A stretch of DNA of 64,000 nt from Psychrobacter fulvigenes (GCF_904846155.1 NZ_CAJGZP010000001.1:248001-312000); one strand, 5' to 3'. Counted from the stretch's first letter, positions 1-8,767 are shown. Numbers and translations: made by a program. Notes: generated from the letters alone by a model not told the origin.

Positions 1-2
1 AA

Positions 3-188
3 TCAGATTTTTTGTCTTCAACAGCTGTTAAAAATAAAGATTTGGCACAGTTAATCAAAGTCATTGGTTGGCAAGATGCTACTACGCTTACGCTTGAACA
101 TGCTAGATTACTATTGAAAATTAACGAGTTAGAAGTGATACAAATTAATCATATTTGGTTATGGTCGCTTAAAGTGACTGTAGTTTGA
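3..188 (+). CDS. C-terminal fragment of an unrecognised protein (cut by window edge)
   Basis: The frame starting at base 3 stays open for 61 codons and ends with TGA at 186-188. The other two forward frames hit stops within about 55 bases. The fragment is rich in Leu, Ile and Lys, with a helical look, and ends in LWSLKVTVV. I do not recognise a family. It converges on the dpnI-like gene, with a weak hairpin between them. It could be the end of a restriction-associated or unrelated gene; the start lies outside the window. Confidence 0.4.
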   Translation, partial: SDFLSSTAVKNKDLAQLIKVIGWQDATTLTLEHARLLLKINELEVIQINHIWLWSLKVTVV

Positions 189-201
189 AAAATAGAAACT
201 T

Positions 202-230
202 TCTTACTTCTTAAATTCGAGATAGTAAGA
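202..230. terminator. Weak hairpin between convergent genes
   Basis: TCTTACT (202-208) and AGTAAGA (224-230) form a 7-bp stem around a 15-base AT-rich loop, just between the stop codons of two convergent genes. There is no long T run, so terminator function is only a guess. Confidence 0.3.
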
Positions 231-995
231 TTAGCTTAGTTTTCGATAACGACCACGCGCCACAAACTCAATAATACCCTTATCACGTAACACCTGTAGC
301 TGTTGACGAATTTTGGCATGAATATGTTGGTTTTCAGGATGTTTAAGTTGTAGCTCATCCGCAAAGCTGTAAACCTGATTGAGGGTAAACTTACTATCAA
401 GCTTATCAATACATTGCCAAACATCTAATGTCCAGCCCCGTGTCTGCTGTGATTGCTCGCGTAAAAATAGCGTTTTTTGATATTGTTGTTGGACGTTGTC
501 TTTCGGGATGACCTGTTGATTTTTCACCAAAAATACTTTTCCAGATTCGGGAACTTGGCGCAGGTCAATATTGCAGCCGACCCAACCAGCACGCCGCGCC
601 GTTGCTGGTAGCGGGTTACGTTTGATAATCATATCGGGTTTGAAGAAATGCTTAGGGATAATTAAAAAGTTGTTAACGCTTAGTTGTGCTGAATAAGTCA
701 AAAAGAAAAAGCTTGGGTTATCATCACTCTTGATGCGCTGCATCATAGTGGCATAAGCGCCATCGTTAATAATATTACTTAATTTGGCTTTTTTACTTTT
801 TAGCTCGTATTGTTCGGCACAATTTGCACAATAAAAATCAGCGACAGGTTGATTATTGCTAAATTCAGATAAAGGCTGGGTGCTACAATTAGGGCAATAG
901 CCATTGTCTTTTACCCACGCCTCACTCAGTATCCGAATGATTTGAGAAGGTGAGCGATAGTTAGCAGCGAGTGCTTGATTAAAGTTTAAGTTCAT
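231..995 (-). CDS. dpnI: DpnI-type methyl-directed type IIM restriction endonuclease
   Basis: 254 aa, the same length as pneumococcal DpnI, and recognisably similar along its whole length. The N-terminal catalytic domain has the PD-(D/E)XK residues at D53, E64 and K66. Two CxxC pairs (C34/C37 and C56/C59) form the zinc site. The C-terminal part, from about residue 185 (RGWTLDVW) to the end, is the winged-helix domain that also reads the methylated base. The family cuts GATC only when the adenine is methylated. No methyltransferase partner is visible, as expected for this type, and it implies a host without Dam methylation on GATC. The gene stands alone, transcribed away from mltG. The ribosome-binding site before the ATG is weak. 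Confidence 0.95.
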   Translation of the reverse strand: MNLNFNQALAANYRSPSQIIRILSEAWVKDNGYCPNCSTQPLSEFSNNQPVADFYCANCAEQYELKSKKAKLSNIINDGAYATMMQRIKSDDNPSFFFLTYSAQLSVNNFLIIPKHFFKPDMIIKRNPLPATARRAGWVGCNIDLRQVPESGKVFLVKNQQVIPKDNVQQQYQKTLFLREQSQQTRGWTLDVWQCIDKLDSKFTLNQVYSFADELQLKHPENQHIHAKIRQQLQVLRDKGIIEFVARGRYRKLS

Positions 996-1177
996 AAGAG
1001 TCAGTCGTTTTGACAGTGATACATGGGTGAATGGATAGGCTAAGCTGTGATGTGAAAGTTGCGGTCATCAATACTAGCACGTCGTTTAAAGACTAATTGG
1101 GGAAGACTAAGCAAATAACATTGAAAAGCGCACGGTTCAGTGCTAAATTCTAGCAAACCTCTGCCCTGTGAGTTGTC

Positions 1178-2494
1178 ATGAGCAAGCCAACACCCGATAC
1201 CCCTTCTGATGAGCCTAATAAAAAGCAGGCTAGTGATAAAGCCGATGCTCCTAATGAGCCGACTGATGGCCTAGACTCAGAGCCAGTAATGGCTGATGAG
1301 CAAGCACCAGTAGCTACTGACGAGAGCGAAGAAGACAAAGCGCTAGCCACTGACATCTCCTTAATCAGTAGCCAAAGTAAACCACGCAAGTACAAAAAAG
1401 ACAATCCATCGTTTTTTATGCAGCGCGGCTATCAGATCTTATTGGTACTGGGTTTGATTGCTGCGTTTTTATTGGTGATGGTCTATCAGACTTTATTTGG
1501 ACGCATCGAGCAGCCAGAGCAGAAGGTGACCATCGAGCAGGGTGATACCTATTATGGATTGCTACCGCAGTGGCAGCAACAAATCCCACTGTTTTCGAGT
1601 ACCGTTGCCAAGATTTATATCAAATCGCAAGTAGATGCGCCATTGCATGCGGGTATTTATCAACTGCCTGCCAATCCAACCATCGCCGAGGTTTTGCACA
1701 TCCTAGGGCAGGGTGCAAAAGTTGCTATGGTCAAAGTACAAATCATCGAGGGTAGAAGCGTAAACGAGTTGTATCAAACCTTACGTGACAACCCCGGCAT
1801 CAAAAAAGAAGTGCTGATCACAGACAGCGGCGATGCGAGTAATGCCAGTATCGCGCAGGCGCTAGACTTGGTGGATATCTTGCCAGACTCGGTGACGTCT
1901 CATAGCGATCCTATCGTGCAATACAATCTAGAAGGTTGGTTTGCCCCTGATACCTATTATTATGGCGAAGGTGCCAGTGATAAGCAGGTACTGACCGATC
2001 TGTATAAGCGTCAGCAGCAAGCGCTTACCGATGCATGGGAAAACCGTGCGCCAGACCTACCATACAAAACGCCTTATGAAGCGCTCATCATGGCCTCTAT
2101 TATCGAAAAAGAAACCAGCATCCCTGAAGAGCGTCCCTTGGTATCAGCAGTATTTACCAACCGCTTCACCAAGGGCATGCGCATGCAGACCGATCCGACC
2201 ATCATTTATGGTATGGGCAGTCGCTATGATGGCAATATTCGCCGCAAAGACATCGACGAAAAAACGGCTTATAACACTTATCAAATCGACGGCCTACCGC
2301 CAACACCGATTGCGCTACCGTCGGCGGCTTCTATCGAAGCCACACTGCATCCAGCAGACAGTGATGCGCTATACTTTGTGGCGACCGGTACAGGTGGGCA
2401 CAAATTTACCAACAACTTAGCGGATCATAACCGAGCGGTACAAGAGTACCTCAAGGTGATGCGTGAAAAGAAAGCACAAACCCCGCCAGAGTAG
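1178..2494 (+). CDS. mltG: Endolytic murein transglycosylase MltG
   Basis: 438 aa YceG-family enzyme that cleaves nascent glycan strands at the inner membrane and so helps set glycan length. An acidic, Asp/Glu/Pro-rich cytoplasmic N-terminus (residues 1-80) precedes one membrane segment at about 85-107. A LysM-like region follows, then the catalytic domain. Family signatures are GWFAPDTYYY (253-262) and ASIIEKET (306-313), where E310 corresponds to the catalytic Glu of the E. coli enzyme. The acidic leader is longer than in E. coli MltG. Alternative starts inside the leader (M38) are possible but the long form is preferred. tmk follows after 15 bases, the usual mltG-tmk pair. holB and pilZ, which often follow in pseudomonads, are absent here. 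Confidence 0.95.
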   Translation: MSKPTPDTPSDEPNKKQASDKADAPNEPTDGLDSEPVMADEQAPVATDESEEDKALATDISLISSQSKPRKYKKDNPSFFMQRGYQILLVLGLIAAFLLVMVYQTLFGRIEQPEQKVTIEQGDTYYGLLPQWQQQIPLFSSTVAKIYIKSQVDAPLHAGIYQLPANPTIAEVLHILGQGAKVAMVKVQIIEGRSVNELYQTLRDNPGIKKEVLITDSGDASNASIAQALDLVDILPDSVTSHSDPIVQYNLEGWFAPDTYYYGEGASDKQVLTDLYKRQQQALTDAWENRAPDLPYKTPYEALIMASIIEKETSIPEERPLVSAVFTNRFTKGMRMQTDPTIIYGMGSRYDGNIRRKDIDEKTAYNTYQIDGLPPTPIALPSAASIEATLHPADSDALYFVATGTGGHKFTNNLADHNRAVQEYLKVMREKKAQTPPE

Positions 2495-2509
2495 ATTTTA
2501 GGTAATAAT

Positions 2510-3157
2510 ATGAGTAATCACCCAAACAAGGGTCGTTTTATCAGTTTTGAAGGTACCGAAGGCGTGGGCAAAACCACCGCTATCGAGCAGCTGTGTGCCC
2601 GCTTGCAAGCGGCTGGTATCGACTACCTACGCACACGTGAGCCAGGTGGCAGTCCCTTCGCTGAGCGTCTACGCGCCATCTTGTTAGATCCTGCGACTGA
2701 TATCAATGATGATACTGAGCTACTGCTGATGTTTGCGGCACGTTGCGACCATTTACAGCAAGTCATCTTGCCTGCATTGCAGCGCGGTACTTGGGTGATA
2801 TGTGACCGTTTTACGGATTCGACCATCGCTTATCAGGGCTTTGCGCGTGCGCATGCTGATCCTGTGGCATTGATAAAGATAGAGACATTAATTGCGCAGT
2901 TTATACCGCAGATGCCAGAGCTGACACTATGGCTTGATCTGCCAGTGTTAGAGGGTATGGCGCGTGCAGGTAAGCGCAGCGCTGCCGATCGCTTCGAGCA
3001 GCAGGCGACGGACTTTTTTAATCGTGTCTATGCAGGGTTTAGCGCGCTGGCTGCTGAGCATCCTGAGCGTATTCACCGTATCGAGGCGTCAGGCACTGCC
3101 GATGAGGTCAGCGCCCGTATATGGCAGGTCGTCACGAGTCAGCTTGATATAAGCTGA
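2510..3157 (+). CDS. tmk: Thymidylate kinase
   Basis: 215 aa, normal size. It phosphorylates dTMP to dTDP in the cytoplasm. The P-loop is EGTEGVGKTT (residues 14-23). The REPGGS motif binds the substrate, CDRFTDSTIAYQG carries the DR(Y/F) motif, and an Arg-containing lid (GKRSAADRFE) lies near residue 155. It sits 15 bases behind mltG and is almost certainly co-transcribed with it. It converges on the DUF2058 gene with only 11 bases between the stop codons. Confidence 0.97.
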   Translation: MSNHPNKGRFISFEGTEGVGKTTAIEQLCARLQAAGIDYLRTREPGGSPFAERLRAILLDPATDINDDTELLLMFAARCDHLQQVILPALQRGTWVICDRFTDSTIAYQGFARAHADPVALIKIETLIAQFIPQMPELTLWLDLPVLEGMARAGKRSAADRFEQQATDFFNRVYAGFSALAAEHPERIHRIEASGTADEVSARIWQVVTSQLDIS

Positions 3158-3168
3158 TTCGTCAGCAG

Positions 3169-3702
3169 TTACCACATCAAGTCATCTGGAATCACATAAG
3201 CGGCGTAAGGATCGTCATCTGCCAGCTCACTATCTGCGGTGTCGTTGGACACCACGATAAAGCCTTCTTGCTTTTCATTGATACGATCTGCCAATGGACG
3301 CGGAAGTAGGGCGTAGCCTTCCTCCAGTCGTGCAATCACCACATGGCCAGCCACTACCTGATCATATAGCTTTTGAGTGATATAGATTTTTTTGATTTTA
3401 GCGTCATCAACGAACTGATAAGTCACCTCGCCTTGGGTTTCAGTTATCTGATGCTGCTTAATCATTTGAATGATATTGGCAGTGAGTGTTTTTTCTTCTA
3501 AAGCGCGTTGTCTTTCCTGATTGAGCAGCTGGTCTTTTTCTCTTTGTTTGGCTTGTGCTTCTGCCAACGCTTTTTTTGCTTCGATATTTTCTGCATCGCC
3601 AGTACGCTTGGCATGCTGAGACTGTTTGCTGAGTTTCTTGGCTTTTTTGCTATCCACCAATCCCGCTTTTAGCAGTTGAGCTTGTAGGGCATTTTTTGCC
3701 AT
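3169..3702 (-). CDS. DUF2058 (YaiL-like) protein
   Basis: 177 aa from the chosen start. The N-terminus (MAKNALQAQLLKAGLV followed by a Lys-rich helix) and the C-terminal half match the DUF2058 family, whose function is unknown. The middle (about residues 15-90) is highly charged and predicted coiled coil. The C-terminal half (VTYQFVDDAKIKKIYI and onward) looks like a small beta domain. An upstream ATG at 3744 is in frame, but the AGG(TGATGG) site sits correctly only before the ATG at 3702. Probably cytoplasmic and monocistronic. Confidence 0.85.
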   Translation of the reverse strand: MAKNALQAQLLKAGLVDSKKAKKLSKQSQHAKRTGDAENIEAKKALAEAQAKQREKDQLLNQERQRALEEKTLTANIIQMIKQHQITETQGEVTYQFVDDAKIKKIYITQKLYDQVVAGHVVIARLEEGYALLPRPLADRINEKQEGFIVVSNDTADSELADDDPYAAYVIPDDLMW

Positions 3703-3758
3703 AATTCCATCACCTGAATAACGATACTTGACTATAGTTAACACACTGTAAACTAGCT

Positions 3759-3839
3759 ACAGTGCTGCTGGTATTAACTTCTCGCAGCCTCTGTCGGCGT
3801 AGGCACAGCACGCAAGGGAAATTAATACCAACAGCACGT
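3759..3839 (-). repeat. 81-bp palindromic repeat, copy A
   Basis: The left arm ACAGTGCTGCTGGTATTAAC and the right arm, whose complement reads ACGTGCTGTTGGTATTAAT, form terminal inverted repeats. The reverse complement of the whole unit aligns over its length with 56321-56403, including the arms and the core GCTGTGC...CAGAGGCT...GCG. Two copies in 64 kb with paired ends indicate a small non-autonomous, REP- or MITE-like element. No coding capacity. Confidence 0.75.
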
Positions 3840-3855
3840 GGCATAGAGTATGCCA

Positions 3856-3899
3856 GTTTTATGATTTAGAATGGACTCATCAAATCTAAATCATAAAAC
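3856..3899. repeat. 15-bp perfect inverted repeat
   Basis: GTTTTATGATTTAGA (3856-3870) and TCTAAATCATAAAAC (3885-3899) are exact reverse complements around a 14-base spacer. It lies in the 325-base gap between the DUF2058 gene and the antiporter, between repeat copy A and the antiporter terminator. Flanks are AT-rich. It could be a mobile-element scar, a protein site or an RNA hairpin. Confidence 0.6.
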
Positions 3900-3927
3900 C
3901 TAAAAAATACATGGTAGCAAATTTTGC

Positions 3928-3960
3928 TAGGGCGTGTTATCAAATCAGCCAAACGCCCTA
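3928..3960. repeat. Short inverted repeat TAGGGCGT / ACGCCCTA
   Basis: 8-bp arms at 3928-3935 and 3953-3960 around 17 bases. The right arm plus the next bases (ACGCCCTAATGATAAAAAC, 3953-3971) matches 6970-6988 at 17 of 19 positions. TAGGGCGT recurs at 33569-33576. It may be the remains of insertion-sequence ends; no transposase is present. Confidence 0.35.
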
Positions 3961-3965
3961 ATGAT

Positions 3966-3998
3966 AAAAACCCCAGCTCAAAGTTGAACTGGGGTTTT
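3966..3998 (-). terminator. Intrinsic terminator of the antiporter gene
   Basis: On the minus strand AAAACCCCAG...CTGGGGTTTTT forms a GC-rich stem with a U-rich tail, about 30 bases after the antiporter stop codon. Confidence 0.8.
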
Positions 3999-4027
3999 CG
4001 CTATTGAATTAGAATAAAAAGCTGGTG

Positions 4028-6289
4028 CTACTTCTCTACATCATTAGCCGAATCTGACTTAGTAGTAGCTGTGTTATTAGCTTCTGTGTTTCTGTCTGTG
4101 TCAGGTAGACGTTTTGGATCCAGCGCGCCTTTTTTGTTCTTGGGTGCGCTGCCACTGCCTTGGGCATTGGCTTTTATCTGAGCAACAGAGCTAGACGCTT
4201 TGTAGTCAGATTTTTTTGCAGCAGGGCTTTTTGGCTCTGAGCTTTTCGCTTCTGCACTGGCAGGCTTGGCTGTAGACACGGCAGCGATAGCTGACTCATT
4301 TGCTTTAGCTGGCTCTGCAGCTTTGTCCTCTGTTTTTGCTTCAGCTGAGCTACCTGCCTTTGCCGTATCATCTTGCGACATCTCGTTTGCTAACGGTGCG
4401 CTGAGCTCTTTTTCTTTACGCTTTTCAGGTGCTTTTGACTTGGCTTCGAAACTTGCATCCGCAAGCGCCCTTGCTTGCTCTTGCTTGGCGGTGACATCTA
4501 CCGTCTTTGGTTGCACCTCGTCTTCAACGACCAGCGCGACCAGCTTGCGATCACGTGGCACTGTACCATCAAACTTGTCGGTAAAGACATTCAGATGACC
4601 TTCTTTATCCAATGTATACAATGGGACAAACTGCTTATTGTCCGCCTTGTACTGCTCAAAGCTGTAGCTGTCTGTGATATTAGTAATCTTAATTTTAGCC
4701 TTTTTGGAGAGCATACTGGCAAGCTTGGTATAAGTGACATCTTTACCGAACAGCCACTGCGAGTGGAAGTTTGCCTGCTTGGTATCGCGCTCACTTTTGG
4801 CTTTTTCGTCGCTGAATTTGAGACGGAATATTTTTTGTTCACCAAACTCATGTCGATAATGAATCTCAGAGAGCGTGTTCAATTCTTTATCTATACTCAT
4901 GGCAAATAGGTGACCGATGCCGATTAAGTCGAGATGGTGGTCAGCGTGGTCAGAGACGGGATTACCAAAGTAGGTACGCAGACCGCTCATACGCGCTTTT
5001 GCGATGTTGGTGTAGTTGTTGTGGGCGATAACGACATCGAAGCCATGATCTTTTAAAGATGTCGCAACCATGAGGGCGACAGGGTTTGAGCCGACGACTA
5101 AGATACCATTGGTCTCAGGCTCACGGACACCCAGAAAGTTGGCCACCATTTTTGCGCCCAAACCTTGAATCATGACCGTACCGATGATCACCATAAACAC
5201 CAAAGGTACTAGCAACTCAACGCCTTGAATATCGTACTCTTGCAAGCGAATCGCGAACAGAGAAGAGATGGCGGCGGCAACGATACCACGCGGGCCAATC
5301 CAGCTGATCATCAGCTTTTCATTGGTTTTTAAGTTCGAGCCAATGGCAGATGCCCAAACAGACAATGGACGCGCTACAAACATAACGATGGCGAGTAATA
5401 CCAAACCTGCAACGCCAACGCTCATTAAGTCTGCAAGCTCCACCCGAGCAGCAAGGATAATAAACAACACCGAAATCAGTAAAATGGTTAGTGATTCATT
5501 GAACTCCAAAATCGTATCACGCGGGAACTTGGGCCAGTTGGCTAAGGCAACGCCCATCACAGTAACGGTTAAGAGACCTGATTCGTGCTCCAAATGGTTC
5601 GATATCGAAAACAGCAATAATACAAAGGCCAGCGTAAAGACATTACGCAAGAATTCAGGAATCATATTGCGGCGCATTAAGAATGCAAGCGCCCACGCAC
5701 CAGCCATACCAATGGCTGAGGCTAGTACAACAATCTTGGCAAACAGCAGGATACTACTGGCTTCACCGCCAGAGATGATGTACTCATAAATCAAGACCAC
5801 CGCAATCGCACCGATGGGATCGATGATGATGCCTTCCCACTTTAGGATATTGGAGATGGTTTTGTTGGGGCGCACACTACGCAGTAGCGGCATAATCACC
5901 GTTGGCCCAGTCACACAGACCAACGCACCGAATAGCAGTGCAATCAAGGGATCGACGTCGAATAATAGATACGTCGATAGCGCCACGATGGCGATGGTAA
6001 TCACTACCCCAACCGATACCAGCATCTGTACGACAGTACCGTGCTGTTTGATTTCATCGAACTCTAAGGTTAGTGACCCTTCAAATAAGATGATGGCGAC
6101 ACCCAAAGAGATAAAAGGGAACATCAGCTCGCCTAAAACCAAATCGGGATCAAATATACCGAGTATCGGCCCAACAATAATGCCGATCAATAATAAAAAT
6201 AGAATGGACGGCTGCTTTAAATACCAAGCCAACCATTGGGCGGCAATGCCGAGCCCAACCACGCCGGATAGCAATAGGGCGGTATCCAT
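4028..6289 (-). CDS. CPA1-type cation:proton antiporter with TrkA-N-like domain and low-complexity tail
   Basis: 753 aa inner-membrane transporter. Residues 1 to about 395 hold some 11-12 hydrophobic segments of the Na+/H+ exchanger fold, with ALVCVTGPTVIMPLL and EGIIIDPIGAIAVVLIYEYI as the family motifs (the DP pair is probably the ion site) and WIGPRGIVAAAISSLFA near the end of the domain. A Rossmann-like TrkA-N/RCK segment (VVGSNPVALMVATSL onward, about 395-500) follows, then a soluble region. The last 150 or so residues are Ala/Lys/Ser/Glu/Pro-rich and look disordered. It probably exchanges Na+ or K+ for H+. The start has AGGATT at good spacing. The tail is far longer than usual. The exact ion cannot be told. 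Confidence 0.85.
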   Translation of the reverse strand: MDTALLLSGVVGLGIAAQWLAWYLKQPSILFLLLIGIIVGPILGIFDPDLVLGELMFPFISLGVAIILFEGSLTLEFDEIKQHGTVVQMLVSVGVVITIAIVALSTYLLFDVDPLIALLFGALVCVTGPTVIMPLLRSVRPNKTISNILKWEGIIIDPIGAIAVVLIYEYIISGGEASSILLFAKIVVLASAIGMAGAWALAFLMRRNMIPEFLRNVFTLAFVLLLFSISNHLEHESGLLTVTVMGVALANWPKFPRDTILEFNESLTILLISVLFIILAARVELADLMSVGVAGLVLLAIVMFVARPLSVWASAIGSNLKTNEKLMISWIGPRGIVAAAISSLFAIRLQEYDIQGVELLVPLVFMVIIGTVMIQGLGAKMVANFLGVREPETNGILVVGSNPVALMVATSLKDHGFDVVIAHNNYTNIAKARMSGLRTYFGNPVSDHADHHLDLIGIGHLFAMSIDKELNTLSEIHYRHEFGEQKIFRLKFSDEKAKSERDTKQANFHSQWLFGKDVTYTKLASMLSKKAKIKITNITDSYSFEQYKADNKQFVPLYTLDKEGHLNVFTDKFDGTVPRDRKLVALVVEDEVQPKTVDVTAKQEQARALADASFEAKSKAPEKRKEKELSAPLANEMSQDDTAKAGSSAEAKTEDKAAEPAKANESAIAAVSTAKPASAEAKSSEPKSPAAKKSDYKASSSVAQIKANAQGSGSAPKNKKGALDPKRLPDTDRNTEANNTATTKSDSANDVEK

Positions 6290-7053
6290 AAATCAATCCT
6301 TTTATAAGCTTGTCATACTTCACATATTGTAGAGTCTGTTCGTTCTGCGACGGCACCAATCAGTGCCCGCTGATAAACTCTAAATAGTGCTATAGTAAAA
6401 TGACCATTTTAAACAGTGACAACGGCTAGATTTATCATGAGTCATCATAAAGGGTATTCGTGCCATATCAGAGCAGGCAGGAATAGCAGTAGAAAAGCAG
6501 TCATTGTGTAAAGCGTACAGGTTTAAATAAGCATCATCTACCGTCATTAATTGCGGTAGATAACAAGCGATATACAGCTCCTTTATAATAGAAGCCACGA
6601 TGGTCATCCAGATAAAGCCATGTGCTCATAGTGAACTTTTGTCTACTGTGAGTATTATTCGGTTTGTTATCATAGCATGATTTTATTTGTCTTGTATTAA
6701 GTGCGCTAGGCAAACTTGCAGACTAGAGACTGACGAGTTGGCTGGTTTATGGGACGGCTTACTAAGTTATCATGCTCGTGTCCAGTCCAGTCCATGCTCA
6801 TGTTGATGTGTATGGTCATGGCGGACAATGTCTTGCATAATACAAGGTGGATAATAAAACCACAGTAAAATAAATACTGATTTTGTTATACAGTAGCAGC
6901 ATAAAAAATAGGTTAAGATTATATGTCTGAGAATAAGGCTACAACAGAGCTGCATTGCAACTGTATGATACGCCCTAATAATAAAAGCATTCAGCCCAAA
7001 TACATTGAATGCATCTAGATAACTAAATATAGATAATTAAATAAGAGGATACT
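6290..7053. other. Intergenic stretch without a convincing gene
   Basis: 764 bases, AT-rich, between divergent genes, so it must hold the promoters of the antiporter and the Do-type protease. Visible structure: an 8-bp hairpin ATCTACCG (6536-6543) / CGGTAGAT (6554-6561); the ACGCCCTAAT repeat at 6970-6988; and an inverted repeat GCATTCA (6987-6993) / TGAATGC (7006-7012) about 40 bases before the protease start, a possible operator. Short reverse-strand frames at 6380-6607 and 6770-6955 lack start signals and family resemblance. Confidence 0.5.
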
Positions 7054-8496
7054 ATGCAGAGTCAACCAATCGCTTATCATTTACAGCGCATACTACAGCG
7101 TAGCTTGCTGGCGGTAGCAGTAAGTACAACGATGGTGGCGGGCATGAGCGTAGCGACCACTCAAACCGCACAAGCTGCAGTCGCTACCACAGACTTCTCT
7201 AACCTTGTACAGCAAGTGACGCCAGGAGTGGCGCGGGTGAATGTGACCAAGACCGTGAGCGAGGCGGAGCTTGCTCAAGCTCAGACCGCAGAATTGCTGC
7301 GACAGTTCTTTGGTGACCGTTTACGCATTCCTGATCGAGCAGCCACGCCCGCGATTGAACACGCGTATGGAACCGCATTTTTTATCACCTCCAACGGTTA
7401 TATGCTCACCAACCATCATGTGGTTGAGGGCGCTGACAAAATCACCGTGACGTTAAATGATCGCACAGAGCTAGATGCTACCTTGGTCGGTAGTGATGAG
7501 CGCTCGGATGTGGCGGTGTTAAAAGTAACTGGCAGTCAGTTCCCAGCGCTACCAATTGGCGACTCCAACATCATCAGAGTTGGAGAGCCAGTATTGGCCA
7601 TCGGTTCGCCATTTGGTTTTGACTACTCAGCGTCTGCTGGTATCGTCAGTGCCAAGTCGCGCAGTTTTTCCCGTGAGACCAGCGTGCCTTTTATCCAAAC
7701 CGATGTGGCGCTTAACCCTGGCAACTCAGGTGGCCCTTTGTTTAATCAGCGCGGTGAAGTGATTGGCATCAACTCACGTATCTTTAGTGGTACGGGCGGC
7801 TATATGGGCTTGTCGTTCTCTATTCCCATTGATGCGGCGATGGATATCTACGAGCAGCTAAAAAACAACGGTGAGGTGACGCGCGCCTACTTAGGTATCT
7901 ATCCGCAGGACATTGATCGTAACTTGGCAGAGGTCTATAAGCTCGCGAGGCCACAAGGCGCGTTATTGACGCGGGTATCACCAGACTCGCCAGCCCAAAA
8001 AGCAGGTCTAAAATCAGGCGATATCATCTTGCAGTACAATGATAACAAGATCATGCGCGCCTCAGACCTCTTAAACCTCATTAACCGCGCTAAGCCCAAT
8101 GATAAGTTCCGTGCTCAAGTACAACGAGACGGCAAGCAGCTCACTGTGTCTGGCACACTTAGCCATGCCCCAAGTGATGTACAAGCTGAAGGTCAAAACC
8201 AACAAGATGATGAAGTGCGTTTAGGTCTGCGCTTACGTAACTTGACCCCTGATGAGCAAGCAGAGCTTGCGACAGATGGCAAGACTGGGGTCTTGGTCAC
8301 GGCCGTTGAGCCTACGGGTCTTGCCGCGCGCTCTGGTATATTAGCAGGGGATGTCATTACCAACTTGCATCAAAAGCCTATCAGAAAGGCGACGGATATT
8401 GCCGATGCTATCTCATCGCTGCCCAAAAAAGGTGTCGTTACTATCGAGATTATGCGTCAAGGTATACCCGCTATTATTGGTTTGCGCATTGATTAA
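7054..8496 (+). CDS. degP: Do-family periplasmic serine endoprotease (DegP/MucD type)
   Basis: 480 aa. A signal peptide (about 1-42, ending TAQAA) sends it to the periplasm. The trypsin-like domain has the triad H122 (TNHHVV), D152 (DERSDVAVLKV) and S225 (NPGNSGGPL). Two PDZ domains follow, at about 270-365 and 385-478. The family degrades or refolds misfolded envelope proteins. Whether it is the DegP, DegQ or MucD orthologue cannot be settled from sequence alone; no rpoE/muc genes are adjacent. AGAGGATACT before the ATG is a good ribosome-binding site. A terminator follows at 8691, so it is probably monocistronic. Confidence 0.93.
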   Translation: MQSQPIAYHLQRILQRSLLAVAVSTTMVAGMSVATTQTAQAAVATTDFSNLVQQVTPGVARVNVTKTVSEAELAQAQTAELLRQFFGDRLRIPDRAATPAIEHAYGTAFFITSNGYMLTNHHVVEGADKITVTLNDRTELDATLVGSDERSDVAVLKVTGSQFPALPIGDSNIIRVGEPVLAIGSPFGFDYSASAGIVSAKSRSFSRETSVPFIQTDVALNPGNSGGPLFNQRGEVIGINSRIFSGTGGYMGLSFSIPIDAAMDIYEQLKNNGEVTRAYLGIYPQDIDRNLAEVYKLARPQGALLTRVSPDSPAQKAGLKSGDIILQYNDNKIMRASDLLNLINRAKPNDKFRAQVQRDGKQLTVSGTLSHAPSDVQAEGQNQQDDEVRLGLRLRNLTPDEQAELATDGKTGVLVTAVEPTGLAARSGILAGDVITNLHQKPIRKATDIADAISSLPKKGVVTIEIMRQGIPAIIGLRID

Positions 8497-8690
8497 TAAT
8501 GGAGACATGACTTATAAGTTTGCTGGTCATGCTTGAGCAATTTAAGTGAGCACTAGGAATGGGGTTTTGACTTGTGGACCTTGAGCTTTATAATGGCTGA
8601 TTTTTTGCTGGACTGCTGGGTGGTTGCTTGGTGGTTGCTTGAGGCTAGCGCATCCATTGAATATAGGTATAATAAGGCGGTTTTTGATAG

Positions 8691-8742
8691 GCCAGTGTTC
8701 ACGACATAATCAACTATGCGGCACACTGGCTTTTTCTTTTTT
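8691..8742 (+). terminator. Probable intrinsic terminator after the protease gene
   Basis: GCCAGTGT (8691-8698) pairs with ACACTGGC (8723-8730), followed directly by TTTTTCTTTTTT. The loop is long (24 bases). It lies 26 bases before the next start, so it could also limit read-through into that gene. Confidence 0.6.
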
Positions 8743-8767
8743 CATCCACATCCACAGCTAGGTATTC

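Noticed and set aside
6380..6607. Reverse-strand frame of 75 codons upstream of the antiporter
   Set aside because: No start signal and no recognisable protein pattern; lies in a divergent promoter region.
6770..6955. Reverse-strand frame of 61 codons with a hydrophobic start and a His-rich end (HDHTHQHEHG)
   Set aside because: No ribosome-binding site, odd composition and no family resemblance; the His run comes from ATG/GTG-rich DNA on the other strand.
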